The notes: generated by a model from the letters alone, not told the origin. A stretch of DNA of 47,841 bases from Bacillota bacterium (GCA_012838305.1 DUPN01000001.1:1-47841), one strand, 5' to 3'. Positions 35,247 to 43,132 are shown, counted from the first letter of the stretch. Numbers and translations: made by a program.

Positions 35247-36512
35247 TTATTGCCTATTGAGAAAATCATTGTGAAACTTAACCATGTTTGCAATGGTCGC
35301 ATCTATGCTCTGTTCGCCAAGGAAATACTTTTCAATTTCCTGATTGATGTAGTCAAGTACCTGGTAAGGCGGGGTGGGCAAGAGCTTGGTATCCCCGGCC
35401 TCGTAGGTGCGATCGAGTGACTCTAGGTTATAGGTCTCCTCGGCAGCCTGTACGATGAGCTTACGTGCCTCTGCTTGGGGCGCACTGGCGTGAGCTGGTA
35501 CTCTGCCGCCTGGCGCTAGGGCCATCATGCCCTCCTGCGCGTACCAATCGATGAATTCCCAGGCCTGATCAGGAAACCGTGTTGTAGCAACAATCGACAT
35601 GGCGTCTTCTACATGGTGTGCTGGTCCGCTGTAACCGTCGAAGTGCGGATAAGGTACGAAGGCAATTTTAAAGCTCCGGGGATATTGCTTAAGATCGTTC
35701 GACATTCTGAGTCTCCACGCTCCAGCTTGGTACATGGCTATTTTGCCTTCCAAAAACATCTGCTCAACGGCCATATTGGTGGCTTTTTGTATCGCCAACA
35801 CGGGCATGACTTTGTCTTCGTGCATAAGCCCGTAATATGTTTCCAAACCCTCACGAACATTGGGATGGTCCAAATTCGATGTTCCATCTTCCTTCACAAA
35901 ACCGGTATCGATCACAGCGTTTTGGACAATACCATGAATGTTACCTGCATCTAGTGCAAAGGCATACTCATATTCATCACTCTTGAGTTCATTAGCTAGA
36001 GTTCTAAGTTGCGAAACTGTCAGCCTTTCCGGGATGGCAATACCCTTACTGGCAAAGGCATCCTCATTGAGCATAATGAAGATGGCGTTGATGTTCGTGG
36101 GCAGAGCATAGTACTTGTCGCCGACTCTCCAGCGCAATGCCCCTGATCCGATGTTGGCTGCCATGTAGTCGTCATCCACTCTGTCAGTTAAATCAAGTAG
36201 AAAACCAGAGAGTACTCGCTGCTCATAGTCGTTCGCAGAGTGAGACATGAGAATGTCAACATCATCACCGGTTTGCATGGCCATGTTGACTCGCAGATTT
36301 CCGTCCTCGTTGTTGACATAACGAACGTATTCAACTTGAATATGCGGGTTCGCCGCGTTCCACGCTTCTACCGCTGCTTGAGGTCCATTTTCTGCAGGCA
36401 CTCCGCCCCAGAATTTCAGGTATACTACTTCAGATGCGTAGGAGATGCCTGCCAGACTGATGGATATGACCAACACCGCCAAGGACACTAGAAAGCTTCT
36501 TCTCCCTCTCAT
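35247..36512 (-). CDS. ABC sugar transporter substrate-binding protein
   Basis: A 421-residue family 1 solute-binding protein. A signal peptide (MRGRRSF then a hydrophobic stretch, cleavage near SYAS about residue 27) has no lipobox cysteine, as in the other binding protein of this window. The mature start LKFWGGV and the central GKIAMYQAGAW segment are typical of the family. It delivers a carbohydrate to the two permeases downstream. Neighbouring YesL, PF12831 and LacI genes suggest a plant-cell-wall-derived sugar; that is inference. It is first in the operon, behind a strong promoter with two operators. Confidence 0.9.
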   Translation of the reverse strand: MRGRRSFLVSLAVLVISISLAGISYASEVVYLKFWGGVPAENGPQAAVEAWNAANPHIQVEYVRYVNNEDGNLRVNMAMQTGDDVDILMSHSANDYEQRVLSGFLLDLTDRVDDDYMAANIGSGALRWRVGDKYYALPTNINAIFIMLNEDAFASKGIAIPERLTVSQLRTLANELKSDEYEYAFALDAGNIHGIVQNAVIDTGFVKEDGTSNLDHPNVREGLETYYGLMHEDKVMPVLAIQKATNMAVEQMFLEGKIAMYQAGAWRLRMSNDLKQYPRSFKIAFVPYPHFDGYSGPAHHVEDAMSIVATTRFPDQAWEFIDWYAQEGMMALAPGGRVPAHASAPQAEARKLIVQAAEETYNLESLDRTYEAGDTKLLPTPPYQVLDYINQEIEKYFLGEQSIDATIANMVKFHNDFLNRQ

Positions 36513-36537
36513 TGTTAAAGCCCCTTTTCTAGGATTT

Positions 36538-36551
36538 TGAAAAGCTTTTCA
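36538..36551. promoter_or_regulatory. Palindromic operator O1, likely LacI-family site
   Basis: TGAAAAGCTTTTCA is a perfect 14-bp palindrome in the 5' leader of the binding-protein gene, 26 bases before its ATG. It differs by one base from the second site. Confidence 0.7.
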
Positions 36552-36628
36552 CTGACTGGAAAATTACAGAGAGATGAATATCCGTCCTGTTAAGGTCACA
36601 TATGTACTTCAAACAGCTATCATAGGTT

Positions 36629-36642
36629 TGAAAACCTTTTCA
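36629..36642. promoter_or_regulatory. Palindromic operator O2, likely LacI-family site
   Basis: TGAAAACCTTTTCA has the same half-sites as O1 and lies directly downstream of the -10 box, over the expected start of transcription. Centre-to-centre distance to O1 is 91 bases. Confidence 0.72.
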
Positions 36643-36648
36643 TTAACT

Positions 36649-36676
36649 ATTATAGCGAAATCAAGTCGGTTGTCAA
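36649..36676 (-). promoter_or_regulatory. Strong promoter of the sugar-importer operon
   Basis: On the minus strand a perfect TTGACA (36676-36671) and a perfect TATAAT (36654-36649) are 16 bases apart. Transcription would begin near 36642, inside operator O2. Confidence 0.85.
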
Positions 36677-36762
36677 TACTTTGTTAGGAATATCTATAGT
36701 TTTTCATGACTCAAAGTGAGATGAACTCTGAGAAGCACTCCAGTAACCCGTAACATACTTCG

Positions 36763-36885
36763 TTAGCGTCCCAAGACATACATTCCCAGACCTAACGCCA
36801 CCAACAAATGCAGAAGTATGCCCTTAGTCCCAAAGATAACAAGGCGGACAGGCAAGAGCAGAAGACTGGCAAAAAACCAAAGCAT
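36763..36885 (-). CDS. Small hydrophobic membrane peptide (40 residues)
   Basis: A 40-codon frame with ATG 36885 and GGGAGGTG six bases upstream. Two hydrophobic stretches (about 3-17 and 24-38) are split by a short basic turn (RLVIFGTKG), so it could span the membrane twice. I do not recognise a family. It stands between the sugar-importer promoter and the terminator of the FMN-motif gene. Bases 36886-37065 upstream show only a weak 6-bp inverted repeat near 36963. Confidence 0.5.
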   Translation of the reverse strand: MLWFFASLLLLPVRLVIFGTKGILLHLLVALGLGMYVLGR

Positions 36886-37065
36886 CGGTGTCACCTCCCG
36901 AAAAATGCATGTATACCATTCTTGTTGATCAGACGGACTCCTGCCTCTCAAAAATACATAGATGGCCAGGGTTTTCTAGCTGGCCCCTAACTACACGACG
37001 GACCCGGCTTTGATGCGTGAGTGCGTGTCAATGTGCAAGGAACTATCTTCAAACTCCGCTCAAGA

Positions 37066-37112
37066 AGCAAAAAAGCCGTAGATCCCCAAATTCCAAGGGT
37101 TCCTACGGCTCT
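37066..37112 (-). terminator. Intrinsic terminator after the FMN-motif protein gene
   Basis: An 8-bp perfect outer stem (37074-37081 with 37103-37110), with further partial pairing inside, is followed on the minus strand by six T residues. Confidence 0.85.
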
Positions 37113-37130
37113 ATGTTATGCGGTTAAGAT

Positions 37131-37655
37131 TTAGTTGTTCAAGGCATCCTTAGCGGCGGCCAAAAAGGCGGAAAGATAACCATAGTTATCAACCAAGGTA
37201 GCCCCAGTTACCATATCAACAGCTGCTTCTGCATCGTTAGCAGCGAGGAAGGCTTCGAGTTCAGCTACGGTCATGCCCACAACAAACTGTTCCAAAGCGG
37301 TGAAGTTGTCAGCAATAGTCACGGTAGAACCGGCTCTGGCCATATTATTGCTGTAATATTCGCTGTTGAGCTTTTTGGATGCAAGGGCTTGGTCGGGATT
37401 TGCAAAAGCGTCACCAAAGTCCTTATCAGAGTTGGGAACACCAATGGTCTCTGCTCTTGGCAGCATTTGATACTCATCGAGGTAAGCACCAACGATGACA
37501 TCGCCCTGGAGTGCCACAACGGCTACTGCAAAACACCTTGTGCCATGAGCAGCATAGTCTGCTTTACCCATTTTGAGGGAGTCAGCAGCAAAACCAGCAC
37601 CAGCAACGCTAAAGATAGATACCAAAACCAAAGCCAAAACAAGAATCTTCTTCAT
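37131..37655 (-). CDS. Exported protein with FMN-attachment motif
   Basis: A 174-residue secreted protein. A signal peptide (MKKILVLALVLVS, cleavage near GFAA about residue 24) is followed by a mature part with a GDVIVGAYLDEYQ strand and a C-terminal DMVTGAT (residues 147-153). DMVTGAT fits the motif Dxx(S/T)GAT, where the last Thr (Thr153) receives FMN from ApbE in RnfG/NqrC-like proteins. An extracytoplasmic flavin electron carrier is therefore likely but unproven. No lipobox is seen. The ATG at 37655 has GAGGT five bases upstream; the frame extends seven codons further. It has its own strong promoter just after ccmD. Confidence 0.7.
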   Translation of the reverse strand: MKKILVLALVLVSIFSVAGAGFAADSLKMGKADYAAHGTRCFAVAVVALQGDVIVGAYLDEYQMLPRAETIGVPNSDKDFGDAFANPDQALASKKLNSEYYSNNMARAGSTVTIADNFTALEQFVVGMTVAELEAFLAANDAEAAVDMVTGATLVDNYGYLSAFLAAAKDALNN

Positions 37656-37719
37656 AGTCGACCTCTTTCTGTTCATATGATTTTAGAACTACGGAATGAC
37701 ATGTCCATTCACAAATCTT

Positions 37720-37748
37720 ATTATAAGCTACGACCCTTGCCTCGTCAA
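37720..37748 (-). promoter_or_regulatory. Strong promoter of the FMN-motif protein gene
   Basis: On the minus strand TTGACG (37748-37743) and a perfect TATAAT (37725-37720) are 17 bases apart, giving a leader of about 57 nt. Confidence 0.8.
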
Positions 37749-37787
37749 GACTAGTTTGTGTTCCTTTTATCAATAGTTTGTGATGTT

Positions 37788-37925
37788 TTAATCAACTCTC
37801 TCTTCCACAAGCTCCTGTAAAAGGCCTACCTCCCTCTCCAACCCTCTCTGCTGCCCATGAATAAAGGCTGTGTACCCTAAGAGCAAAAGCCAAATCACCA
37901 TGTATCCAATGGCGAAAAAAGTCAT
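37788..37925 (-). CDS. ccmD: CcmD-like small haem-exporter subunit (45 residues)
   Basis: A 45-residue frame with ATG 37925 and AGGGG five bases upstream. It has one N-terminal membrane helix (MTFFAIGYMVIWLLLLGY) followed by a charged helix with regular glutamates and leucines (LEREVGLLQELV). Both parts fit CcmD, which helps release haem-loaded CcmE from the CcmABC complex. It lies 33 bases after ccmC in the right order. Small size makes a sequence-only call moderate, but position and layout agree. Confidence 0.82.
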   Translation of the reverse strand: MTFFAIGYMVIWLLLLGYTAFIHGQQRGLEREVGLLQELVEERVD

Positions 37926-37958
37926 GACAACCCCTCTTTCCTTGCGAAAAACTCTATT

Positions 37959-38627
37959 CTAGCGGAACAATTCTGCCTTAAGCTCCCTTACCTGTTCCCG
38001 TAGTGCGATGGATTTCATGCGCAGGGGCACCAAGTAGATATAAAGCAAAGAGAAGACAGCCACACTGGAAAACAATGCGAGGCGCATTTTCCCATCCAAC
38101 CCAATGCCGTCACTAGACACCACGATGGGGTGAATGGACCGCCACCACCGGGCGGAGAAAAAGACTAAGGGAACATTGATAAAGGCAATAATGCCATAGA
38201 CAGCCGATAAGCGCTTTCTCGCTTCTGTCGCTCCCCCACTCTGCAAGGCGAGGTAAGCTACGTACATGAACCAGAGAACCAGCGTCGTTGTGAGTCTAGG
38301 ATCCCAGGTCCACCAGGTGTTCCAAATAGGATAGGCCCAGAGAGGTCCCGTTAATAAGGTGCCGCTAATAAACACAGTCCCTATCTCCGCTGAGGCTAAA
38401 GCTAGATGGTTCATGCGGTCCTGTCTACGCCGGAGATAAGCAATGCTGGCGCCAAAGACGACACAAAAGGCTAAGAGTCCTATCCAGGCCGCAGCCACGT
38501 GGAAATAAAAAACCTTCTGGACGATACCCATTGTTCGCTCCACAGGAGCGTAATAAAAGACAATGTAGATGTTTATGGGCACAAGTACCGTCAGCATCCA
38601 GAATAGGATGTACTTTCCATTTCGCAT
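37959..38627 (-). CDS. ccmC: Haem exporter permease CcmC
   Basis: A 222-residue membrane protein with six predicted helices. The tryptophan-rich WWD haem-handling motif is WAYPIWNTWWTWDPRLT, about residues 96-112. CcmC holds haem for transfer to CcmE outside the membrane. Haem-ligand histidines are expected in the loops either side of the WWD region; one is in FYFHVAAAW. GGAGGG within the ccmB end lies seven bases before the ATG. Confidence 0.95.
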   Translation of the reverse strand: MRNGKYILFWMLTVLVPINIYIVFYYAPVERTMGIVQKVFYFHVAAAWIGLLAFCVVFGASIAYLRRRQDRMNHLALASAEIGTVFISGTLLTGPLWAYPIWNTWWTWDPRLTTTLVLWFMYVAYLALQSGGATEARKRLSAVYGIIAFINVPLVFFSARWWRSIHPIVVSSDGIGLDGKMRLALFSSVAVFSLLYIYLVPLRMKSIALREQVRELKAELFR

Positions 38628-38630
38628 CCA

Positions 38631-39311
38631 TCAACCCTCCAAAACATAATCGAACAAGAGCAAAGGAGTAATCGTAAAGACAAAATCAAAGGCCAAAAGC
38701 ACATAGACCCACCCCATGGTAGATTGAACCTCTCCGGAGACGGCACCCTGGGAGCAGAGAATTGCACCCATCAAGAGTGGTATGAGCAGGGGGAACATCA
38801 AGACGGGAAAGAGCAGACGGGCCCCGGGCAACTGCACAGTCATTCCATTTAGCATGGTCCCAATGGCTGCCAAACCCCAGCTACCTAAGAATAAGGAAGC
38901 GAAGAAGAAGCCCATATTCAGGTCAGGAGCGCTCACTCCTAGGAAAACCCAAAAGAGGGGAATCACGACCACTTCCAAAATGAGCAAGACAGTCAGACTA
39001 CACAAGAATTTGGCAAGGAAGAGAATGCCCCGATCCCCACTGGCCAAAAGCAGTGCGTCTAAAGACCCTTTTTCGTGCTCTTTGGAAAAGGCACGTTGCA
39101 GGGCTAGAGTAGCCGCGAAGTAAACGCTCACCCACAGCACCGCCGGGAAAACCCGATCGGTATCTGACTCCACCAACTGGAGAGCATAGCTGGAAATAAA
39201 GACCAGCATCACGCCGAAGACCAAGGTCCCCACGAGATGATGAAAGGAACGAATTTCGTCTTTGAGGTCCTTGAGATAAACAAGGTACACCTTGCCCCAA
39301 AAGTTAGGCAC
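38631..39311 (-). CDS. ccmB: Haem exporter permease CcmB
   Basis: A 226-residue membrane protein with six predicted helices, the usual CcmB size. It starts with an amphipathic stretch (YLVYLKDLKDEIRSF) typical for the family. CcmB joins CcmA and CcmC in the complex that releases haem-CcmE. The GTG start at 39311 has GGGAGG eight bases upstream and overlaps the end of ccmA by eight bases. Confidence 0.92.
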   Translation of the reverse strand: MPNFWGKVYLVYLKDLKDEIRSFHHLVGTLVFGVMLVFISSYALQLVESDTDRVFPAVLWVSVYFAATLALQRAFSKEHEKGSLDALLLASGDRGILFLAKFLCSLTVLLILEVVVIPLFWVFLGVSAPDLNMGFFFASLFLGSWGLAAIGTMLNGMTVQLPGARLLFPVLMFPLLIPLLMGAILCSQGAVSGEVQSTMGWVYVLLAFDFVFTITPLLLFDYVLEG

Positions 39312-39951
39312 CTTTTGTACCTCCCCCCTGGACCCGGCCGCCCTTGAGCTTGAGTTGGCGGTACCCTAATGTCCTCAAGTGATCCGGCTCGTGAGTGATC
39401 AGAAGCTGTATCGCTTGGGAGCAATGTCCCTCCACAAGACCCCTGAGTAAATCCTGACCCTCCTGGTCCAAACTGGTAAAGGGCTCATCGTAGAGGATCA
39501 ACCGCGGCTTAGACACAAGAACTCGGGCCAGGGCCAGTCTCTGCTGCATACCCCGGGACAGGATGGCGGCAGACTCATAGCGATAGTGCCACAGCCCCAC
39601 CAGAGACAACAACTCTTTTTCCCACTCCTCGGAACTTGTGCCATACATGGCTGCAAAAAAGTGTAGATTGTCACGGACAGAGAGGGATTCATAGAGCATG
39701 GGTTGGTGCGAAACGTAGCCTACGACACCGAGGGCGAGGTCATATTCAGCGCCATTCCAAAGGACTTGTCCCCCGCTTTTGGGGAGTAATCCAGCCAAGA
39801 TGCGGAGCAGAGTGGTCTTTCCGGCTCCATTAGGACCTGTAATCACCACCAGCTCCCCCGTCTCCGCCTGAAAGGACACATCCTCCAGAATCCGCTTAGC
39901 CCCAATCTGCTTGTATAGCTGTTGCACTTCTAGCCTGTCTTTTTTGGCCAC
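39304..39951 (-). CDS. ccmA: Haem exporter ATP-binding protein CcmA
   Basis: A 215-residue ABC ATPase. Walker A is GPNGAGKTT (about residues 38-46), the signature is LSRGMQQR and Walker B is LILYDEP. CcmA powers release of haem-loaded CcmE. It starts with GTG inside the last 22 bases of ccmF and overlaps ccmB, so the genes are tightly coupled. It is a little shorter than many ABC ATPases but normal for CcmA. Confidence 0.93.
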   Translation of the reverse strand: MAKKDRLEVQQLYKQIGAKRILEDVSFQAETGELVVITGPNGAGKTTLLRILAGLLPKSGGQVLWNGAEYDLALGVVGYVSHQPMLYESLSVRDNLHFFAAMYGTSSEEWEKELLSLVGLWHYRYESAAILSRGMQQRLALARVLVSKPRLILYDEPFTSLDQEGQDLLRGLVEGHCSQAIQLLITHEPDHLRTLGYRQLKLKGGRVQGGGTKGA

Positions 39952-41792
39952 AACCTCACCTGCCTAGCCTGTGCACAGAGGATCACCAACATACCTAGAT
40001 AGACAATCCACGAACCCACCCAGATCCAGCCAACGAGGGCAAAGCGCTGCAGGTGGAGCTGGGCTGCGGGGTTTTCCCATCCCACTAAATTCAGATAGAT
40101 GTCTTCCTTAAGCGTACTGAAAATGCCAACTTGGGTAGAAGGCTGGTTTCGACCCTGCCAAAAGGTCTTCTCTGATCGGAGTGTCCCCCGCTCCCGGCTG
40201 TCCTTCGAAATCGCCAATGTAGTACCGATAGTATATCGATCCGAACCATAGCGGGCACTAAGTCCGTCATAGTCCAAGACATAGTCGCCGAAGACAACTG
40301 TATCACCGGGTTCCACCGACACAAAGACATCATCCACATAGAGGGACGATCCTGTAATTCCCACCAACATAATCAGCACCCCAAGATGGGCTAACACCGC
40401 TCCCCACTCCCTTGTGGAGCTTGGAACGAGGAGCCCGGGTAAATGAGTGCCAAAACCAAAGGCAGCCAAGGCGAAGGCTCCGTTTGCGGTTGCAGCACCG
40501 ACCCCCGAGGCCAACAAAACCGGCAGCCATAATCTCTTCAGTAGACGGACGATGGACATCGGATCCTGGAGCACAGGGGCTGCGCTCATGAAAAACAGAA
40601 TGGCCAGAAAGAGTGGAACGCTCAACTGGTTGAAGAAACTTGCATCCAAGACCACTTCTCGTGCACCAAAGAAGCGGGAAATTAGGGGAAACATGGTCCC
40701 AAAAAGCACCCCTGCACACAACATCAAAAGAAGGACCGAGCTAATGAGTATGTTCGTCCCTGCCGCCGACAGTCCCTGACCCGCCTGGGTGTCGGTTAGC
40801 CTAAGCAACTTGCGCCTCGACCATCCCAGCGCTAAGCAGAAGACGAAGAGAAGTACCAAGACAAGAAGGAAAATTTGACCCAGGACACCACCTGCAAAGG
40901 CATGAACCGAGTCCAGGACCCCACTGCGCGTCAGGAATGTTGCGAAAATCGTCAGAAGGTAAGTTAGAACAATGAGGCCGTAACTCCAGATTCTCTTGAA
41001 TCGGTATTCCTTCGGCAGTATAGCAAGGTGCAGAAGCGCGGTTGAGGTCAGCCACGGAAACAACGAAGCATTTTCCACGGGATCCCAGGCCCAGTAGCCT
41101 CCCCAACCCAACTCCGTATAGGCCCAGTGGCCACCTGTAACAATACCGGCCGTCAAAAAGAGCCAGGAAAGCCGGATCCAAGGTACAGCCCGCTCCTGCC
41201 ACACAGCTTGGTCATCCCGGGTAATAAGTCCAGTTAGAGCCAGGGCAAAGGGAACAAGAAACCCACTGAAGCCCACAAATAGAAGAGGAGGATGAATAAC
41301 CATGCCCAGACTCTGGAGCATGGGATTCAGTCCAGAACCATCATAGGGAGGGTCCGCCAGGAGTTCAAAAGGAGGGGTCACAAACAAAAGGAGCAGGAGA
41401 AAGAAAAGCCGCACCAGATCAATGACGATCCCCAGGCCAACCCGGTGAGACTCCTTATCTCTCTGAACTCCAAGGGTCAGGAGGGAGATGACCAGCAACC
41501 ACAAGAGCAGCGAACCGCTCTGACCAGCCCACAGAGCACTGACTTTGTAGATCAGGGGCAGGTTACGAGCGGAATGGCGCGCAACATAAGCCACTGCAAA
41601 ATCGTTGCTCAGGAAGGCAACGATTAGGCCTAGCGTGGCCAGGCTGATCGCCAAGGTCGAGAGGGTGCTCCAACGTGCAGTAAGTGCCCCTTTGGATCCG
41701 TTCTTTTCCCGAATAGCAAGAAGGCCTGTGATGATGGCAAGGATCGTGGATCCACAGGCAAGATAAAGTAGGATAATTCCAAGATAGGCCAC
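39930..41792 (-). CDS. ccmF: Cytochrome c haem lyase subunit CcmF
   Basis: A 620-residue polytopic membrane protein, close to the usual length of CcmF. The WWD haem-handling motif is WGGYWAWDPVENASLFPW, about residues 232-249. CcmF joins haem from CcmE to the CxxCH of apocytochromes. In System I it works with CcmH, which is not found here. The GTG start overlaps the stop of ccmE by one base (TAGTG), so translation is coupled. Confidence 0.95.
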   Translation of the reverse strand: MAYLGIILLYLACGSTILAIITGLLAIREKNGSKGALTARWSTLSTLAISLATLGLIVAFLSNDFAVAYVARHSARNLPLIYKVSALWAGQSGSLLLWLLVISLLTLGVQRDKESHRVGLGIVIDLVRLFFLLLLLFVTPPFELLADPPYDGSGLNPMLQSLGMVIHPPLLFVGFSGFLVPFALALTGLITRDDQAVWQERAVPWIRLSWLFLTAGIVTGGHWAYTELGWGGYWAWDPVENASLFPWLTSTALLHLAILPKEYRFKRIWSYGLIVLTYLLTIFATFLTRSGVLDSVHAFAGGVLGQIFLLVLVLLFVFCLALGWSRRKLLRLTDTQAGQGLSAAGTNILISSVLLLMLCAGVLFGTMFPLISRFFGAREVVLDASFFNQLSVPLFLAILFFMSAAPVLQDPMSIVRLLKRLWLPVLLASGVGAATANGAFALAAFGFGTHLPGLLVPSSTREWGAVLAHLGVLIMLVGITGSSLYVDDVFVSVEPGDTVVFGDYVLDYDGLSARYGSDRYTIGTTLAISKDSRERGTLRSEKTFWQGRNQPSTQVGIFSTLKEDIYLNLVGWENPAAQLHLQRFALVGWIWVGSWIVYLGMLVILCAQARQVRLWPKKTG

Positions 41793-42178
41793 TACTCTTC
41801 TCCCTCATATTTTGATGGGCACTGCAACATCAGCTTACTGACCTGGAATTCCCCACTGGAATCAAATGTTCCTTCCATAATCACTTCTTCCGAATGGTGA
41901 AAATTATCGGGGAGCACACCTTGATACGAAGCTCGCAAGTGGGACTGCCCATCGGTGAGAGAAAACTGTAACAGAGGCATGCCGGCATTATACGTCACAC
42001 TGTCCTCGACCAGTTGGCCTTTGATCCTCAGTTTTTGCTCGGAAACGTCCTTCGCTCTGGCCTCCGAGATCGTATAGTAATAAGCGGCGGAGTTCTCGAA
42101 AGCTCGCAAGGCCAAAAAACCCAGCAAAAACAGGGGTAACAAAGAGAGCAAGAGTACCTTCAGTTTCTTCTTGGACAC
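41792..42178 (-). CDS. ccmE: Haem chaperone CcmE, CxxxY variant
   Basis: A 128-residue membrane-anchored OB-fold protein: one N-terminal helix (about residues 7-26) and an outward-facing beta domain. The covalent haem site of standard CcmE is a histidine in HxxxY; here the C-terminal motif is CPSKY, Cys120 and Tyr124, so cysteine replaces histidine. This CxxxY form is known from sulfate reducers and archaea in System I*. The GTG start has GAGGTG five bases upstream. It follows the cytochrome gene after a long hairpin. Confidence 0.92.
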   Translation of the reverse strand: MSKKKLKVLLLSLLPLFLLGFLALRAFENSAAYYYTISEARAKDVSEQKLRIKGQLVEDSVTYNAGMPLLQFSLTDGQSHLRASYQGVLPDNFHHSEEVIMEGTFDSSGEFQVSKLMLQCPSKYEGEE

Positions 42179-42218
42179 TGTATCACCTCGAAGATATCGT
42201 CATGCAGTCGGAAACAAA

Positions 42219-42248
42219 CTGAGGAAAGCGCAGACGCGCTTTCCTCAG
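42219..42248 (-). promoter_or_regulatory. Long hairpin between the cytochrome gene and ccmE
   Basis: A perfect 13-bp stem (42219-42231 with 42236-42248) with a 4-nt loop. On the minus strand it is followed by TTTGTTTCC, a weak T-tract. It may act as a partial terminator, lowering ccm expression relative to the cytochrome, or protect the cytochrome message. Confidence 0.75.
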
Positions 42249-42279
42249 GAGAAACCACTATCCATTCACGCGGGCATTA

Positions 42280-43029
42280 CTAGTGACCTTCGTGGCAGCC
42301 GGAACAATCCATTTTACCTAGGGTATCGTCGGCCATTCCGCCCACATGGCAGTCAAAGCAAGCTTTGGTTTCTTCGGACATGGGGAAGGCTGGTACAAAG
42401 GTTCCTGCCTGAAGCTGATTCATATACAATGCGGCTTGAGCAGCTACATCACCGGTAAGCGCCTTACAGCGGGGTCCTCTTTCGCTGGACTTCTTACCTG
42501 TCGCCTTACACCAATTGGCAATGGAAGCATGGCAAAGTGGATTTCCGGCCACACTGCTCTCAGTGGTGTTCAGGGGTAGGGCTGTGGCACTATACCAAGC
42601 CATGAGCTCGTTCACAATTACAGCTGTACCCTGGCCCCGTCCATAAACCAAGGATACGGCCGCTGCTGCTCCATTGACTGCTCCGCAGAGTGTTCCCCAA
42701 GCTACGCCTCCACCCTTACCGAAGTTCATGACCTGCGAGGGCACATAGTTGAAGGGCTCGCCAAGAACCTCAACAAGAGCTCGGAATGCACCTTCGGCAC
42801 ACCCGTTTCCTTCGCCGTAATACTGTGCACCCAACTCACGAACCTTTTCCACGTCGAGAGGTTTATCGAAGTATTGCTCCCACGGATATTCTGGAAGGTC
42901 AATCGTGGCTCCCTCCGCCTTTGGCGCAAACAAGCCCAAGCCGGTACCGGCCAAAGCGAGACCTGCAGCAGCCCCTCCCGCGCTTACCAGAAAATCTCTT
43001 CTCGTCAATACCTTCTTCTTTTCCTCCAC
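42280..43029 (-). CDS. Tat-exported split-Soret-type cytochrome c with C_GCAxxG_C_C domain
   Basis: A 249-residue redox protein. A twin-arginine signal (LTRRDFLVSAGG then a hydrophobic stretch, cleavage near KAEG about residue 40) sends it out folded. The central domain has GNGCAEGAF (Cys77) and later cysteines in GTLCGAV, NPLCHAS and NWCK, the C_GCAxxG_C_C pattern of split-Soret cytochromes. The C-terminus has two haem sites, CFDCH (224-228) and CSGCH (242-246). It is flanked by tatC and ccmE, so translocase and haem machinery are local. The GTG at 43029 is chosen because GGAGG lies eight bases upstream; the ATG at 43044 overlaps that site. Confidence 0.85.
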   Translation of the reverse strand: MEEKKKVLTRRDFLVSAGGAAAGLALAGTGLGLFAPKAEGATIDLPEYPWEQYFDKPLDVEKVRELGAQYYGEGNGCAEGAFRALVEVLGEPFNYVPSQVMNFGKGGGVAWGTLCGAVNGAAAAVSLVYGRGQGTAVIVNELMAWYSATALPLNTTESSVAGNPLCHASIANWCKATGKKSSERGPRCKALTGDVAAQAALYMNQLQAGTFVPAFPMSEETKACFDCHVGGMADDTLGKMDCSGCHEGH

Positions 43030-43132
43030 TTCATTCGCCTCCATACATATTGTCTATTGCGAACACATTCACAATCTAACATCACTACTTCTCCGTATAC
43101 TGCCAAAACCCTGCCAATCGAAAGCAAATATC

